Source: BOG-908 sp964242115 (GTDB lineage Bacteria > Pseudomonadota > Alphaproteobacteria > Acetobacterales > Acetobacteraceae). From it: a stretch of DNA of 64,000 bases. The position numbers and the translations under genes are program-made. Location: contig CAXSZX010000002.1 of NCBI GenBank assembly GCA_964242115.1, positions 62,001 to 126,000 of the forward strand. The letters are read 5' to 3'. Positions 40,897 through 50,590 of this stretch are shown piece after piece. The notes under the pieces were generated by a model, which had not been told where the DNA came from, searched no databases, and was given only the letters and a program-made list of their open reading frames with translations. Numbering within the stretch: the stretch's first letter is position 1; each line of letters opens with the position of its first letter.

Positions 40897-41667
40897 ATGC
40901 ACGACTACTTCTCCCTGCACGGACGGGTGGCACTGATCACCGGCGGCTCGCGCGGCATCGGCGAGATGATCGCGGAGGGGTTCCTGCGCGCCGGCGCCAA
41001 GGTCTACGTCTCCGCCCGCAAGGCGTCCGCCTGTGAGGAGACGGCGCACCGCCTGGCCGAGTTCGGCACCTGCATCGCCCTGCCCTGCGACTGCGCCGGC
41101 GCGGTGGGTGCGCGTGCGATGGCCGAGCATTACCTGCGCCACGAGAGTGCGCTGGACATCCTGGTCAACAATGCGGGCGCAGCCTGGGGCGAGGATTTCG
41201 ACAGCTTCCCCGAGAGCGGCTGGGACAAGGTCATGGACCTGAACGTCAAGACGCCGTTCTTCCTGACCCAGGCGCTGCACGCGGCCCTGAAGGTGCACGC
41301 GACGCAGGACAAGCCGTCCAAGGTGATCAACATCGCCAGCATCGACGGCGTGTCGGTGAACATGCAGGAGACCTACTCCTACGCCGCCAGCAAGTCCGGG
41401 CTGATCCACCTGACCAAGCGCATGGCGCTGCGGCTGATCGAGGACAACATCGTAGTCAACGCCATCGCGCCGGGCGCTTTCGCCAGCAACATGAACAAGG
41501 TGGCGCGCGACCACGCCGACGAGGTGTCGAAGGTGATCCCGTCGCACCGGATCGGGGCGAAGGAGGACATGGCAGGGAGTGCGGTGTACCTGGCTTCTCG
41601 CGCAGGGGATTACGTGGTCGGGGGGACGCTGGTGGTGGATGGCGGGATGGCTTGGAAGCGGGGGTAG
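40897..41667 (+). CDS. Short-chain dehydrogenase/reductase (SDR)
   Basis: 256 residues from ATG 40897 with AAGGAGG upstream. Cofactor motif TGGSRGIG (15-22), NNAG (91-94), catalytic Ser148 and Tyr162-x3-Lys166 (YAASK). The C-terminus LVVDGGMAWKRG is typical of beta-ketoacyl-ACP reductase/RhlG-like SDRs. Substrate not readable. The stop is fused to a repeat element. Confidence 0.9.
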   Translation: MHDYFSLHGRVALITGGSRGIGEMIAEGFLRAGAKVYVSARKASACEETAHRLAEFGTCIALPCDCAGAVGARAMAEHYLRHESALDILVNNAGAAWGEDFDSFPESGWDKVMDLNVKTPFFLTQALHAALKVHATQDKPSKVINIASIDGVSVNMQETYSYAASKSGLIHLTKRMALRLIEDNIVVNAIAPGAFASNMNKVARDHADEVSKVIPSHRIGAKEDMAGSAVYLASRAGDYVVGGTLVVDGGMAWKRG

Positions 41668-41793
41668 GCAAGCGCTTCTTTTTCGAGAAAAAGAAGCAAG
41701 CTTTCATCGCGGCTGTCGCGGATCTTCAGAAAGGTCCGCGACAGCGGAGTCAAAAGTTTTTTGATTCTTTTTTCGAAAAAGAACCGCTTGCCT
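41667..41793. repeat. Nested-palindrome intergenic repeat, copy 10 (best core)
   Basis: Full copy between the SDR stop (TAGGCAAGCGC) and tRNA-Thr. The core shows the clearest dyad: CGGCTGTCGCGGATCTT ... GGTCCGCGACAGCGG. Left arm type B, right arm with GATTC/GAACC mismatches. No minus-strand gene ends here, so the right edge is not attached to a stop codon. Confidence 0.92.
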
Positions 41794-41831
41794 TTGCCTC
41801 CCAGCTAGAAGCCAAGCTAAACGCGCGAAGG

Positions 41832-41906
41832 GCCGGGTTAGCACAGCGGTAGTGCAGCGGTTTTGTAAACCGAAGGTCGGGGGTTCAATCCCCTCACCCG
41901 GCACCA
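41832..41906 (+). tRNA. tRNA-Thr (anticodon TGT)
   Basis: 75 nt including encoded CCA. Acceptor GCCGGGT / ACCCGGC, D-loop AGCACAGCGGTAGTGC, anticodon loop TTTGTAA, T-arm GGGGGTTCAATCCCC. Confidence 0.95.
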
Positions 41907-41972
41907 CTACCATGACAGTGCACCGCGGCCGTGTGATCGGGCCGCCCGCCTCACGCGAGCAGCCGAAACCCT

Positions 41973-42272
41973 CTAGCCAATCGCGTGCAAGGTCGCGTCC
42001 GGGCGAGGCGCCTGCCCCGCGGTCACCAGCTTGACGACCTGGCCGGCTCGACGCCTGGCAGGCTTGTCGAACGGCCGAAGCAGCGCGGCTTTGTAGACGG
42101 AGCGGAGTGCGTTGAGCGCGCGCACGTCGAGGATGGTTGGAACAAGCTCTCCCTGGCACTCGCCGATGTGCTCTGTGTAGGTGATCAGTGAAACCAGGGC
42201 GTCCTCAAGCTCCCCACTCATGCTTTTCAAGGACTGCGACGAATTGCTGCGAAGGGTCGCGCTGAGGGTCAT
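41973..42272 (-). CDS. Hypothetical protein (~99 aa)
   Basis: Candidate starts ATG 42272 (MTLSATLRSNSSQSLKS) or the next Met (MSGELEDALVSLITYTEHIG). Helical with LDVRALNALRSVYKAALLRP. No family recognised. A dyad TATCACG-AAAC-CGTGATA at 42305-42322 lies upstream and could be its operator. Confidence 0.5.
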   Translation of the reverse strand: MTLSATLRSNSSQSLKSMSGELEDALVSLITYTEHIGECQGELVPTILDVRALNALRSVYKAALLRPFDKPARRRAGQVVKLVTAGQAPRPDATLHAIG

Positions 42273-42304
42273 GTTGAGGCTCCAACTGAGACGCAATGGA
42301 TTAG

Positions 42305-42322
42305 TATCACGAAACCGTGATA
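42305..42322. promoter_or_regulatory. Perfect 7-bp dyad, possible operator
   Basis: TATCACG AAAC CGTGATA, in an AT-rich patch just upstream of the 99-residue ORF. The remaining 42323-42717 stretch shows no gene I can support. Confidence 0.4.
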
Positions 42323-42717
42323 GTTAACCTTGGTTTAATTTGCAAGTTTTTTTGTTGTCTTGTCAGGGATGCTCGAGTCGGTTGTTCCACGGTCGTAGAT
42401 TTGGCTGCCAACTTACTCGCCTTCGTGACTGCGAGCCGTACCGATTGCCGGCCCCGACGTTTCCAAACTGAGGGCATGCAAAAAATGCATGTTGCCACGC
42501 GGCTGCAGGGCCCGCCGTCGCAGCATTCGGCAGCTACCTACGCACGTCGAAATCGGCATCACCCCACGCCACGAGCGACCCGAAGCAGAATCCGCAAGAG
42601 CACGTCGCGAGCAAGCGTATCGGAGAGGAAGCCGACGAGGTCAGGACCTGGCCGCAGAAGCCGGCAGCAGAGCGCCAGGCGGCCGGACCATGTGCGCCGG
42701 CCTTGCCCCGTCCAAAG

Positions 42718-43972
42718 TTAGTGATGTGTCAGCAAGGGGCCAACGCTGACCACCGCCTCGTTGCCGGCATGCGACAGGCTGAACGTCTCGCCGGCGTAGT
42801 TACCGCCGAAGTGCAGCTGGTCGACCACCTGACTGCCGTTGCTCACCGCCAACACGTCGTGGTCGGCGTCCCAGCTCAGCGCCGTCGCACCTGGCAACAA
42901 CAGGCCGTCGCCCGCGGCGAAGCCGCTGATTGTCGCGTGGCTCGAAATCGCCCGCGCCTGCAGCGAAGCATCCGGGCCGGCGAACGCGATGCTGGCGACC
43001 CCGATCGCGGCGCCGGTGACCTGGGCCAAGCTGTCGGCACCGATGTCCAGCGTACCGCTGCCGACCAGCTGGCCGGACAGCGCCAGCGTGCCGCCGGCCG
43101 CGGTGATGGTGCCATCGTCGCCGATCGTGCCGCCTGCTTGCGTCAGCGCCAGCGAGCCGAACCCGGAAATGTTGCCGCCTTGCGCCAGCCGGACGTCGCC
43201 ATCCTCACCGCCTACCGCGACGGCGCCGCCAGCCAGGGTCAACGCGCCGTCGTAGGAGACCTGCAATAAGCCGCCGACTAAAAAGGCGCTGTGCTGGCCA
43301 ACCGTGACCGCGCCCGTGCCGCCCGGCAAGTCCGGCGCACCGCCGCCGATGCGCGCACCGCCAGCCACCGCGTAGGTGCCGCCATTCGTCACGCTCACCG
43401 TGCCGGTGGAACCCGGCATGGCGCCGACCGCCAAGCCCTCGGCCACGCTAACCTGGCCACCATCGGTTATGGTCAACGAGCCCGCGCCATACTGCCCGAC
43501 ATACATGTTCTGCGAATCGGTCCAGGTCGCCCCGTCGATGGTCGCCGTGCCGCGGCCTTCGGCGAACTCGCCGATCTTGACGGACGTGGTGGTGAGGTGG
43601 CTTCCCGACGCAGCGTTGCCCTGCGCAAACCAAGGTGGCCGACGAATCGACACCGATGAGGCAGCCGCCAGCATCCTGCAACGTTGCCGACGATGTGAAG
43701 ACGGTAGTAGCGCCGCCGTTCACCTCGAAGCTGGTGTAGTGATTATCCGCAGTCGTGGTTGGGGTATTCTCTATCGTGACCGTTCCGTTACCGTCCGCAT
43801 TGAACCCGCGGACCGTGAATGGCGCCTGGATCGTGGCGCTGATCGGCAACAGGACGGATGACCCGGCGCTCGGGGCGACATCGCCCGCCCAGTTTCTCGG
43901 ATCCTGCAGATCGCCAGGCTGCCCGAGGCCTGTGTAGACTACGACACCCGTAGTATTGGCTGAGGCGACCAT
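42718..43972 (-). pseudogene. Beta-strand-repeat surface protein, frameshifted
   Basis: Two frames together make one protein of about 415 residues. The upstream frame (from 43972: TGVVVYTGLGQPGDLQDPRN) carries on to ATLVCAGQ; the downstream frame takes over at GNAASGSHLTTTS and runs to 42718. The switch lies near 43605-43635. Repeats such as GTVSVTNGGTYAVAGG and the ending YAGETFSLSHAGNEAVVSV match alphaproteobacterial beta-repeat, probably surface-exposed, proteins. No signal peptide or autotransporter barrel. Either a genuine frameshift mutation or a sequencing error. Confidence 0.7.
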
Positions 43973-44110
43973 GTTGTATGTCCATTCGTGGTGTCGATGA
44001 ACACAGGATGACGCAACGTGCTTTCGCCCACGTTAACGAACGTGTCGTATTTCAATACGAACGTGTATCTATCGCGCGCTCTTCGCCTGCGTGAATACAC
44101 CGTTGCCCAC

Positions 44111-44398
44111 GAAAGCAGTTCTTTTAAAAAAAAACCAAAGAACTTTTGTCACTTGGGGGGTATGCCGGCGGAAAGGTTCGCTACTTCGCACACACGAATG
44201 CCCCGCTGCTCACGCGCCATCACCGCCGCCCTGTCGGGGCTCGCACGACCGGAAAGCTTCGTCACCTGTTCAGGAAAACAAACACTTCTCTTGCTGTATC
44301 CATAACGGTTTGTGAAACGACACGCCTCACCAACACGCTACGCCAGGAACAAGAGTCTTTTAGTTCTTTTTCACAAATTAAGAACCGTTCCCTAGCCT
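44111..44398. repeat. Nested-palindrome intergenic repeat, copy 11 (eroded, long core)
   Basis: Left arm 44111-44148 (GAAAGCAGTTCTTTT, AAAACCAAAGAAC) and right arm 44349-44398 (GTCTTTTAGTTCTTTT, AAGAACCG) around ~200 bases. Nothing else is visible in the 629-base gap 43973-44601. Confidence 0.65.
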
Positions 44399-44601
44399 GT
44401 TACAACCATCGAGAGCCCGCCATCAGCCCGGGCCCACAATAGTCGACGGCCGGCTCGTTCACGTCGCCCAATCGGTCGCTGTTGTTGCGTCGGGGTTCGG
44501 CCCCTCACCCGGCGCCAACCTCGCACCGGCTTGCGTCGCACCCACAAGGCGGTGCAAGCAGCACTCAACGGCGAAAGCCGCGCATGCCAGGGGACCACCT
44601 G

Positions 44602-45078
44602 ATGAACGGACGCATCTCCGAACGGCTCGCCGCACTCGGCTTGACGCTGCCGGCAGCCCAGCCGCCGGTTGCCACCTACGTCCCCTTCGTGCTGACCGGC
44701 AACCTAGTGGTCGTCTCCGGCCAGCTCCCGATGGTCGAAGGCAAGCTCGGCTGGACCGGCAAGCTCGGCGGGACGGTCAGCGAGGCAGACGGGGTGGCCG
44801 CCGCCCGCCAGTGCCTGCTCAACGTGCTGGCCCACCTCAGCACCGCCTGCGAGGGCGACCTGGACCGTGTAGCCCGCGTGGTGCGCCTTGGTGGCTTCAT
44901 CGCCTGCAGCACAGACTTCACCCGCCACCCCGCGGTGATGAACGGCGCGTCGGACCTGGCAGTGGAGATCTTCGGCGAGGCCGGCCGCCACGCACGCGCT
45001 ACCGTAGGCGTGCCCAGCCTGCCGCTGGACGCCCCCGTCGAGATCGAGGCGACGTTCGAGATCGAGCTCAGCGAGTAG
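44602..45078 (+). CDS. RidA (YjgF/YER057c) family protein
   Basis: 158 residues from ATG 44602. Features VVVSGQLPMVEGKLGWTGKL, AARQCLLNVLAHLSTACEG, ARVVRLGGFIACSTDF, then GRHARATVGVPSLPLDAPVE with the substrate-contact Arg. Members hydrolyse reactive enamine/imine intermediates from PLP enzymes. This is the longer bacterial Rid subfamily. Cytosolic. Confidence 0.9.
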   Translation: MNGRISERLAALGLTLPAAQPPVATYVPFVLTGNLVVVSGQLPMVEGKLGWTGKLGGTVSEADGVAAARQCLLNVLAHLSTACEGDLDRVARVVRLGGFIACSTDFTRHPAVMNGASDLAVEIFGEAGRHARATVGVPSLPLDAPVEIEATFEIELSE

Positions 45079-45240
45079 CCGCGCGCGCCGTCAGCCAAAC
45101 AGCGGTCGCCTGTCGTCCACGCGTAGCGCTGTTTATCCTTCAAGCCCTGCCGTTGGCCAGAACCGGGCGGGGAAACGTCAGCATCGGCCAGGGTCGGTCC
45201 GTCCGACAGCATGGCACATCCATCATCCTCCGGAGCACGC

Positions 45241-47193
45241 ATGAAACGGACCGTCCTGGGCAGCCTGCTGCTTGTAACCAAGTTCGCAGCCGCCGCGCAG
45301 ATGCCGCCGCAGCCCCCGGCCGCCGCCCCGCCTTTGCCCAAGCTTGCCAACGAGATGCCGGCCACCTTCCACGCCCACACCGACGGCTTCGACTACACCA
45401 TGCGTGAGGCGATGATCCCGATGCGTGACGGCGTTCATCTGCACGCCGTCATCTACGTGCCCCGCAGCGCCCACCGCGCGCCGATCCTGCTCTCGCGCAG
45501 CCCCTACGGCGCCAGCGGCCGTTTCGGCGACGACAAGACGCACATCGAAGCACTCATCGGCAGCGGCGACGTGGCCGACGAGTTGGTGGCGCACGACAAC
45601 TACATTCGCGTCATCGAGGACGTGCGCGGCAAGTACGGCTCGGAGGGCGACTACGCGATGACGCGCCCGCTGATTGGACCGCTCAACACCACCAACGTGG
45701 ACCATTCGACCGACACCTACGACACCATCGACTGGCTGGTGCACAATACGCCGGAGAGCAACGGCCGCGTCGGCATCCTCGGCATCTCCTACGACGGCTA
45801 CACCTCGCTGATGGGCCTGTTCCACCCGCACCCGGCACTCCGCGCGGCGGTGCCGATCAACGCCATGGTGGACGGCTGGATGGGCGACGACTGGTTCCAC
45901 CACGGCGCCTTCCGCCAGGACAGCCTGGTCTACGTGCACGACCAGGAGGCCACGCGCAGCTCCTCGCTGAAATGGTGGACGGATACCTACGACGACTACG
46001 ATACCTGGCTGCAGGCGGGCTCGGCCGGCGACATGGCCAAGCTGCACGGCCTGGAGCAGACCGGGTTCGCCGCCAAGCTGATGTTCCACCCCGCCTACGA
46101 CGCGTTCTGGCAGGACCAGGCGGTGGACAAGCTGCTGGCCCAGCAGGGCCTCAGCGTGCCGACCATGCTGGTGCACTCGCTGTGGGACCAGGAGGACATC
46201 TACGGCAATATCGCCGTCTGGCGCGCGGTCAAGCCGCACGACGCCAACAACAACCTGTTCCTGGTGATCGGCCCGTGGTTCCACCATCAGGAGCGGCTGA
46301 ACGGCGACGCCGTCGGCCCGATCGCGTTCGGCAGCGACACCGCCGCCTACTTCCGCGCCCACCTGCTCAAACCCTTCCTCGACCACTTCCTCAAGGACGA
46401 GGCGCCGCCGCTCGGCCTGTCCACCGTCGAGGCCTTCCAGACAGGCACCAACGAGTGGCACGGCCTGCCCGCCTGGCCCGCTGGCTGCGAGAAGGACTGC
46501 CGCATCGAGCACACGCCGCTCTACCTGCAGTCCGGCTTCAGGCTGAGCCTGACTGCCCCGGCGGCCGCAGTGCCCGGTTTCGACAGCTACGTCGCCGACC
46601 CCGCCCACCCGGTGCCCTATCTGCCGCGGCCGATCCACATCGAGGGCGAAGCCGGTGAAGCCAGCTGGCAGACCTGGCTGACCAGCGACCAGCGCGACGC
46701 CTCCAGCCGCACCGACGTGCTGACCTACACCTCGCAGGTGCTGACTGACCCGCTGCACATCGCCGGCGAGCCGGTGGCCAACCTGTTCGCGTCCACCACC
46801 GGCACGGACGGCGACTTCGTCGTCAAGCTGATCGACGTCTACCCCGACCAGATGGGCCGCGAGCCGCGCCTGGGCGGCTACCAGCTGATGGTCTCCGCCG
46901 ACATCATCCGCGCGCGCTACCGCAACGACCCATCCAAGCCGGAAGCCATGCCGTCCGACCAGAAGCAGCTCATCAAGCTGCCGCTGCCCACCGCCAACCA
47001 CACATTCCTGCCCGGGCACCGGCTCATGGTGCAGGTGCAGTCGAGCTGGTTCCCGCTCTACGACCGCAACCCGCAGACTTTCGTGAAGAACATCTTCTTC
47101 GCCAAGCCTGGGGACTACCGGCGGGCGACCATCAAGGTGTTCGATGCTGGGCAGAGTGCCAGCTTTGTCGATTTGCCGGTAGTGAAGCAGTAG
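45241..47193 (+). CDS. Secreted CocE/NonD-type alpha/beta hydrolase (X-Pro peptidase S15 family)
   Basis: 650 residues from ATG 45241 (GGAG upstream), signal peptide MKRTVLGSLLLVTKFAAAAQ. Nucleophile Ser183 in GILGISYDGYTS; Asp in HSLWDQEDIYG; His in GPWFHHQE; a C-terminal jelly-roll follows (PLHIAGEPVANLFASTTG, LPGHRLMVQVQSSWFPLYDR). Members cleave esters or X-Pro dipeptides, or act as amino-ester hydrolases; the substrate cannot be assigned. The stop is fused to a repeat element. Confidence 0.9.
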   Translation: MKRTVLGSLLLVTKFAAAAQMPPQPPAAAPPLPKLANEMPATFHAHTDGFDYTMREAMIPMRDGVHLHAVIYVPRSAHRAPILLSRSPYGASGRFGDDKTHIEALIGSGDVADELVAHDNYIRVIEDVRGKYGSEGDYAMTRPLIGPLNTTNVDHSTDTYDTIDWLVHNTPESNGRVGILGISYDGYTSLMGLFHPHPALRAAVPINAMVDGWMGDDWFHHGAFRQDSLVYVHDQEATRSSSLKWWTDTYDDYDTWLQAGSAGDMAKLHGLEQTGFAAKLMFHPAYDAFWQDQAVDKLLAQQGLSVPTMLVHSLWDQEDIYGNIAVWRAVKPHDANNNLFLVIGPWFHHQERLNGDAVGPIAFGSDTAAYFRAHLLKPFLDHFLKDEAPPLGLSTVEAFQTGTNEWHGLPAWPAGCEKDCRIEHTPLYLQSGFRLSLTAPAAAVPGFDSYVADPAHPVPYLPRPIHIEGEAGEASWQTWLTSDQRDASSRTDVLTYTSQVLTDPLHIAGEPVANLFASTTGTDGDFVVKLIDVYPDQMGREPRLGGYQLMVSADIIRARYRNDPSKPEAMPSDQKQLIKLPLPTANHTFLPGHRLMVQVQSSWFPLYDRNPQTFVKNIFFAKPGDYRRATIKVFDAGQSASFVDLPVVKQ

Positions 47194-47331
47194 GAAGGAA
47201 GCAGTTCTTTTTTGAAGAAAAGAACCAAAAAACTTTTGCTTCCGCTGCCGCGCGCTCGCCGAAAGGACCGCGACAGCCGAGATAAAAGCTTTTTGCTTCT
47301 TTTTCTCGAAAAAGAAGGCCTTGCTTCCTTC
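47193..47331. repeat. Nested-palindrome intergenic repeat, copy 12
   Basis: Full copy between the hydrolase and psd. Left arm type A (CAGTTCTTTTTTGAAG, AGAACC), right arm type B (GCTTTTTGCTTC, CTCGAAAAAGAAGGCC). The core has CGCTGCCGCGCG ... GACCGCGACAGCCG. The left edge is TAGGAAGGAAG. Confidence 0.9.
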
Positions 47332-47356
47332 TCTCTCCCGACCCATCACCCCTGAA

Positions 47357-48028
47357 ATGAGCACGCTCGACACACTGCGCCTGGTGCTGGCCAAGCCGCA
47401 CCGCGCCGGGCACCCATTCATCGCCGCCGGTGCCGCCGTCGCCGTAGCCGGCCTGTTCACCGGCTTCGGCGTTTTCTGGCTCGGCCTGATCTTCGCCCTT
47501 TTCTGCCTGTATTTCTTTCGCGATCCGGAGCGTGTGGCGCCGCCGCGCGCCGGCCTGGTACTCTCCGCCGCCGACGGCCGGGTGGTCTCGGTCCAGCTCG
47601 CCACCCCGCCGGAAGCGCTGGGTTTGGGGCTGGCGCCGCGCTGGCGGGTGGCGACCTTCCTGTCCATCCTCAACGTGCACGTCAACCGCGTGCCGGCCGA
47701 GGGCACCATCACCCGCATCGCTTACCACAAGGGGCAATTCCTCAACGCCAGCGTCGACAAGGCGAGCGAGGACAACGAGCGCAACGCGCTGGCCATTCGC
47801 ACGCCGTCCGGCCAGGACCTAGCGGTGGTGCAAATCGCCGGTCTGGTAGCCCGCCGTATCCTGTGCGAGGTGCGCCCGGGCGACACGGTGCACGCCGGCG
47901 CGCGGTTCGGCATCATCCGCTTCGGCAGCCGCACCGACGTGTACCTGCCGCCGGGTGTGACGCCGCTGGTGGCGGTGGGTCAGACCATGGTGGGCGGCGA
48001 AACGGTGCTCGCCAGCTTGGGCGCCTAA
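47357..48028 (+). CDS. psd: Phosphatidylserine decarboxylase, short type
   Basis: 223 residues from ATG 47357. Two membrane segments near residues 18-55, then the catalytic domain with LNVHVNRVP. The self-cleavage/pyruvoyl site is RFGSRTDVY with Gly190-Ser191, the alphaproteobacterial form of LGST. It makes phosphatidylethanolamine from phosphatidylserine. The stop TAA is directly followed by the GTG of pssA. Confidence 0.94.
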   Translation: MSTLDTLRLVLAKPHRAGHPFIAAGAAVAVAGLFTGFGVFWLGLIFALFCLYFFRDPERVAPPRAGLVLSAADGRVVSVQLATPPEALGLGLAPRWRVATFLSILNVHVNRVPAEGTITRIAYHKGQFLNASVDKASEDNERNALAIRTPSGQDLAVVQIAGLVARRILCEVRPGDTVHAGARFGIIRFGSRTDVYLPPGVTPLVAVGQTMVGGETVLASLGA

Positions 48029-48868
48029 GTGGACCAGGCACCCCCACGCCAGGGTCGCCCGTTCGGCGCCCGCCGCCGCTCCCGCCGCAGGCCGCGCTAC
48101 AAGGGCCCATCCTTCAACCGGATGATGCCCAACCTGCTGACTTTGCTCGGGTTGTGTGCGGGGCTCACCTCCATCCGCTACGCGCTGGACGCGCGCTGGC
48201 AGGCCGCAGCGCTAGCCGTGGTGGTGGCCGCCATCATCGACGGGCTGGACGGACGGCTGGCGCGGCTGTTGAAGGCCACCTCCCGCTTCGGCGCCGAGTT
48301 CGACAGCCTGGCGGATTTCTGCAGCTTCGGCGTGGCACCGGCGCTGATCCTGTACGTCTGGGCGATGCACGGGACCAACCGGTTCGCCTTCATGCCGTGC
48401 CTGATGTTCACCGTGTGCATGGCGCTGCGGTTGGCGCGCTTCAACGCGGCGCTGGAGACCAGCCCGAAGCCGGCCTACGCGCAGAGCTTCTTCACCGGCG
48501 TGCCGGCACCAGCCGGGGCCGGCGTGGTGCTGCTGCCGTTGTTCCTATGGCTGGAGGCTAACGAACAGGGCTGGGTGCGCATGCAGGTGGCGGCACAATC
48601 GTCCGGCTTCGTGGCCGCCATGCTGGTGGGCACCTCGCTGCTGCTGGTCTCCAGCTTGCCGGTGTGGAGCTTCAAGAACTTCAAGGTGCCGGCGGAGTAC
48701 GTGCTGTTCCTGTTGCTGGGGACCGGGTTTTTTGCAGCCTTACTGGTGGCCGACCCGTGGCTGGCGCTGGCCGCCGCCGGGCTCATATACGTATTGATGC
48801 TGCCGTTCAGCGTGCGAAGCTTCCGCAGGCTGCGCGCCGACGCTGAAGACACAGGGGAGACACCATGA
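48029..48868 (+). CDS. pssA: CDP-diacylglycerol-serine O-phosphatidyltransferase
   Basis: 279 residues from GTG 48029, immediately after the psd stop. CDP-alcohol phosphotransferase motif DGLDGRLARLL...GAEFDSLADF (D-G-x2-A-R-x8-G-x3-D-x3-D) and several membrane segments. Supplies the substrate of Psd, so the pair makes phosphatidylethanolamine. The ATG of the next gene overlaps its stop (ATGA). Confidence 0.94.
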   Translation: MDQAPPRQGRPFGARRRSRRRPRYKGPSFNRMMPNLLTLLGLCAGLTSIRYALDARWQAAALAVVVAAIIDGLDGRLARLLKATSRFGAEFDSLADFCSFGVAPALILYVWAMHGTNRFAFMPCLMFTVCMALRLARFNAALETSPKPAYAQSFFTGVPAPAGAGVVLLPLFLWLEANEQGWVRMQVAAQSSGFVAAMLVGTSLLLVSSLPVWSFKNFKVPAEYVLFLLLGTGFFAALLVADPWLALAAAGLIYVLMLPFSVRSFRRLRADAEDTGETP

Positions 48869-50076
48869 CCTGGCTGGACGCACTCAAGCTCGAAGGGCAG
48901 CTCTCCGGCGAGGAGGTCGCCATCCGCGACGCGGCGCACGATTACTGCCAGGGCGCGCTGATGCCGCGCATCCTGCAGGCCAACCGGCACGAGACGTTCG
49001 ACCGCGAGATCTTCCGCGAGATGGGCGCGCTGGGGCTGCTCGGCCCGACCATCGAGGGCTACGGTTGTGCGGGCGTGAACCACGTCTGCTACGGGCTGAT
49101 CGCCCGCGAGGTGGAACGGGTGGACAGCGCCTACCGCTCGGCGATGTCCGTTCAGTCCAGCCTGGTGATGCATCCGATCCACGCCTTCGGCACCGAGGCG
49201 CAGCGGGAGAAATTCCTGCCTGGGCTGGCGAGCGGCGATTTGGTCGGTTGCTTCGGGCTGACCGAGCCGGATCACGGCAGCGACCCCGGCAGCATGATCA
49301 CCCGGGCGCGGACGGCGCCGGGCGGCTACCGCGTGTCCGGGGCGAAGATGTGGATCACCAACGCGCCGATCGCTGATGTTGCGGTAGTGTGGGCCAAGAC
49401 CGACGACGGGGCGATCCGCGGCTTCATCCTCGAGCGCGGGATGGACGGGTTCACCACGCCGAAGATCGAAGGCAAGTTCTCGCTGCGCGCGTCGGTGACG
49501 GGCTCGATCGCGATGGACGACGTGTTCGTGCCGGAGGAGAACCTGCTGCCGGGCGTGCGCGGCCTGAAGGGTCCGTTCAGTTGCTTGAACAAGGCGCGCT
49601 TCGGCATCGCCTGGGGGGCGATGGGGGCAGCGGAGTTCTGCTGGGAGGCCGCGCGGAGCTACACGCTGGACCGCAAGCAGTTCGGCCGTCCGCTGGCGGC
49701 CAACCAGCTGATCCAGCTGAAGCTGGCGGACATGCAGACGGAAATAGCACTCGGGTTGCAGGGTGCGTTGCGGCTGGGGCGGCTGATGGACGAGCACGAG
49801 TCCGTGCCCGAGATGGTCAGCCTGATGAAGCGCAACAATTGCGGCAAGGCGCTGGCTGTAGCGCGGGTGTCGCGCGACATGCATGGCGGCAACGGGATCT
49901 CCGACGAGTATCACGTGATACGGCACGTGATGAACCTCGAGGCGGTAAACACATACGAGGGGACGCACGACATCCACGCGCTGATCCTGGGGCGGTGGCA
50001 GACCGGGCTGCAGGCGTTCCAGGCGGACGCGGCGGTGGCGCCGGCGAGCGTGGAGGTAAGGCAGGCGGCGGAGTAG
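48865..50076 (+). CDS. gcdH: Glutaryl-CoA dehydrogenase
   Basis: 403 residues. FAD-dependent; oxidatively decarboxylates glutaryl-CoA to crotonyl-CoA in lysine/tryptophan catabolism. Catalytic base Glu365 in TYEGTHDIHALI; FAD loop GCFGLTEPDHGSDPGSM; KFSLRASVTGSI and substrate Arg region (MSVQSSLVMHPI) fit GcdH rather than other acyl-CoA dehydrogenases. Coupled to pssA, an unexpected partner. Confidence 0.92.
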   Translation: MTWLDALKLEGQLSGEEVAIRDAAHDYCQGALMPRILQANRHETFDREIFREMGALGLLGPTIEGYGCAGVNHVCYGLIAREVERVDSAYRSAMSVQSSLVMHPIHAFGTEAQREKFLPGLASGDLVGCFGLTEPDHGSDPGSMITRARTAPGGYRVSGAKMWITNAPIADVAVVWAKTDDGAIRGFILERGMDGFTTPKIEGKFSLRASVTGSIAMDDVFVPEENLLPGVRGLKGPFSCLNKARFGIAWGAMGAAEFCWEAARSYTLDRKQFGRPLAANQLIQLKLADMQTEIALGLQGALRLGRLMDEHESVPEMVSLMKRNNCGKALAVARVSRDMHGGNGISDEYHVIRHVMNLEAVNTYEGTHDIHALILGRWQTGLQAFQADAAVAPASVEVRQAAE

Positions 50077-50206
50077 CGGCTGCAACCGCGACTGCCTAGG
50101 TCGAACAAGAAATTGTCATAATTATGTTAGGAGAACGTAAGGCTCCGAGCCAGGTTTAGGCGTATGCTCTAGTCAGTAGCTATCGACCTTTGGGAGGGGG
50201 GAGTTG

Positions 50207-50575
50207 ATGACCGTAACGCTTAGTCCGGAGTGGGGGCCTTACAAGTCGCCTGTCGAGGCAACCGAGTATCTCGGACGGTTCGTAGACAAGGCTTGCGGTC
50301 CCGGCACCGGCATAGCCTGGACTGCAAACGGCAACCTCTATCCGTTGCGCGCGCCGAAACGGGATGACGATGGTTTTGGCGATGTCGTCGTGTTCGAGTG
50401 GAACAAACCGCCGCCACCTGCTCCCCGCCAGGTCGGTTTTTGGAACAGAGTGAGAGCGTTTATTTCTGATGTAGTGCAGATGGAACTGCAATCTCAGCTT
50501 AAACAGGCAGAGATACAGCGGGCCATGGGCGACGCTATGGTAAAAGCAGTCAGCCGTGCTTTCACCACACACTAG
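50207..50575 (+). CDS. N-terminal part of a split protein, function unknown
   Basis: 122 residues from ATG 50207 after GGGAGGGGGGA. Polar N-terminus (TVTLSPEWGPYKSPVEATEY), a Pro-rich link (NKPPPPAPRQVG) and a helical C-terminus (ELQSQLKQAEIQRAMGD). It ends at TAG 50573 but the next ORF continues in the same frame 15 bases later, so it may be the N-terminal half of one 321-residue protein. The base composition is visibly lower in GC than its surroundings. Confidence 0.6.
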   Translation: MTVTLSPEWGPYKSPVEATEYLGRFVDKACGPGTGIAWTANGNLYPLRAPKRDDDGFGDVVVFEWNKPPPPAPRQVGFWNRVRAFISDVVQMELQSQLKQAEIQRAMGDAMVKAVSRAFTTH

Positions 50576-50590
50576 GACGACGGCATCGGC

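Noticed and set aside
42317..42749. Plus-strand ORFs in the gap before the beta-repeat gene
   Set aside because: Arg/Ser-rich, no ribosome-binding site, no protein-like hydrophobic pattern.
45223..47718. 831-residue minus-strand ORF
   Set aside because: Antisense to the CocE-type hydrolase and runs through a repeat element and psd; no domain recognisable.
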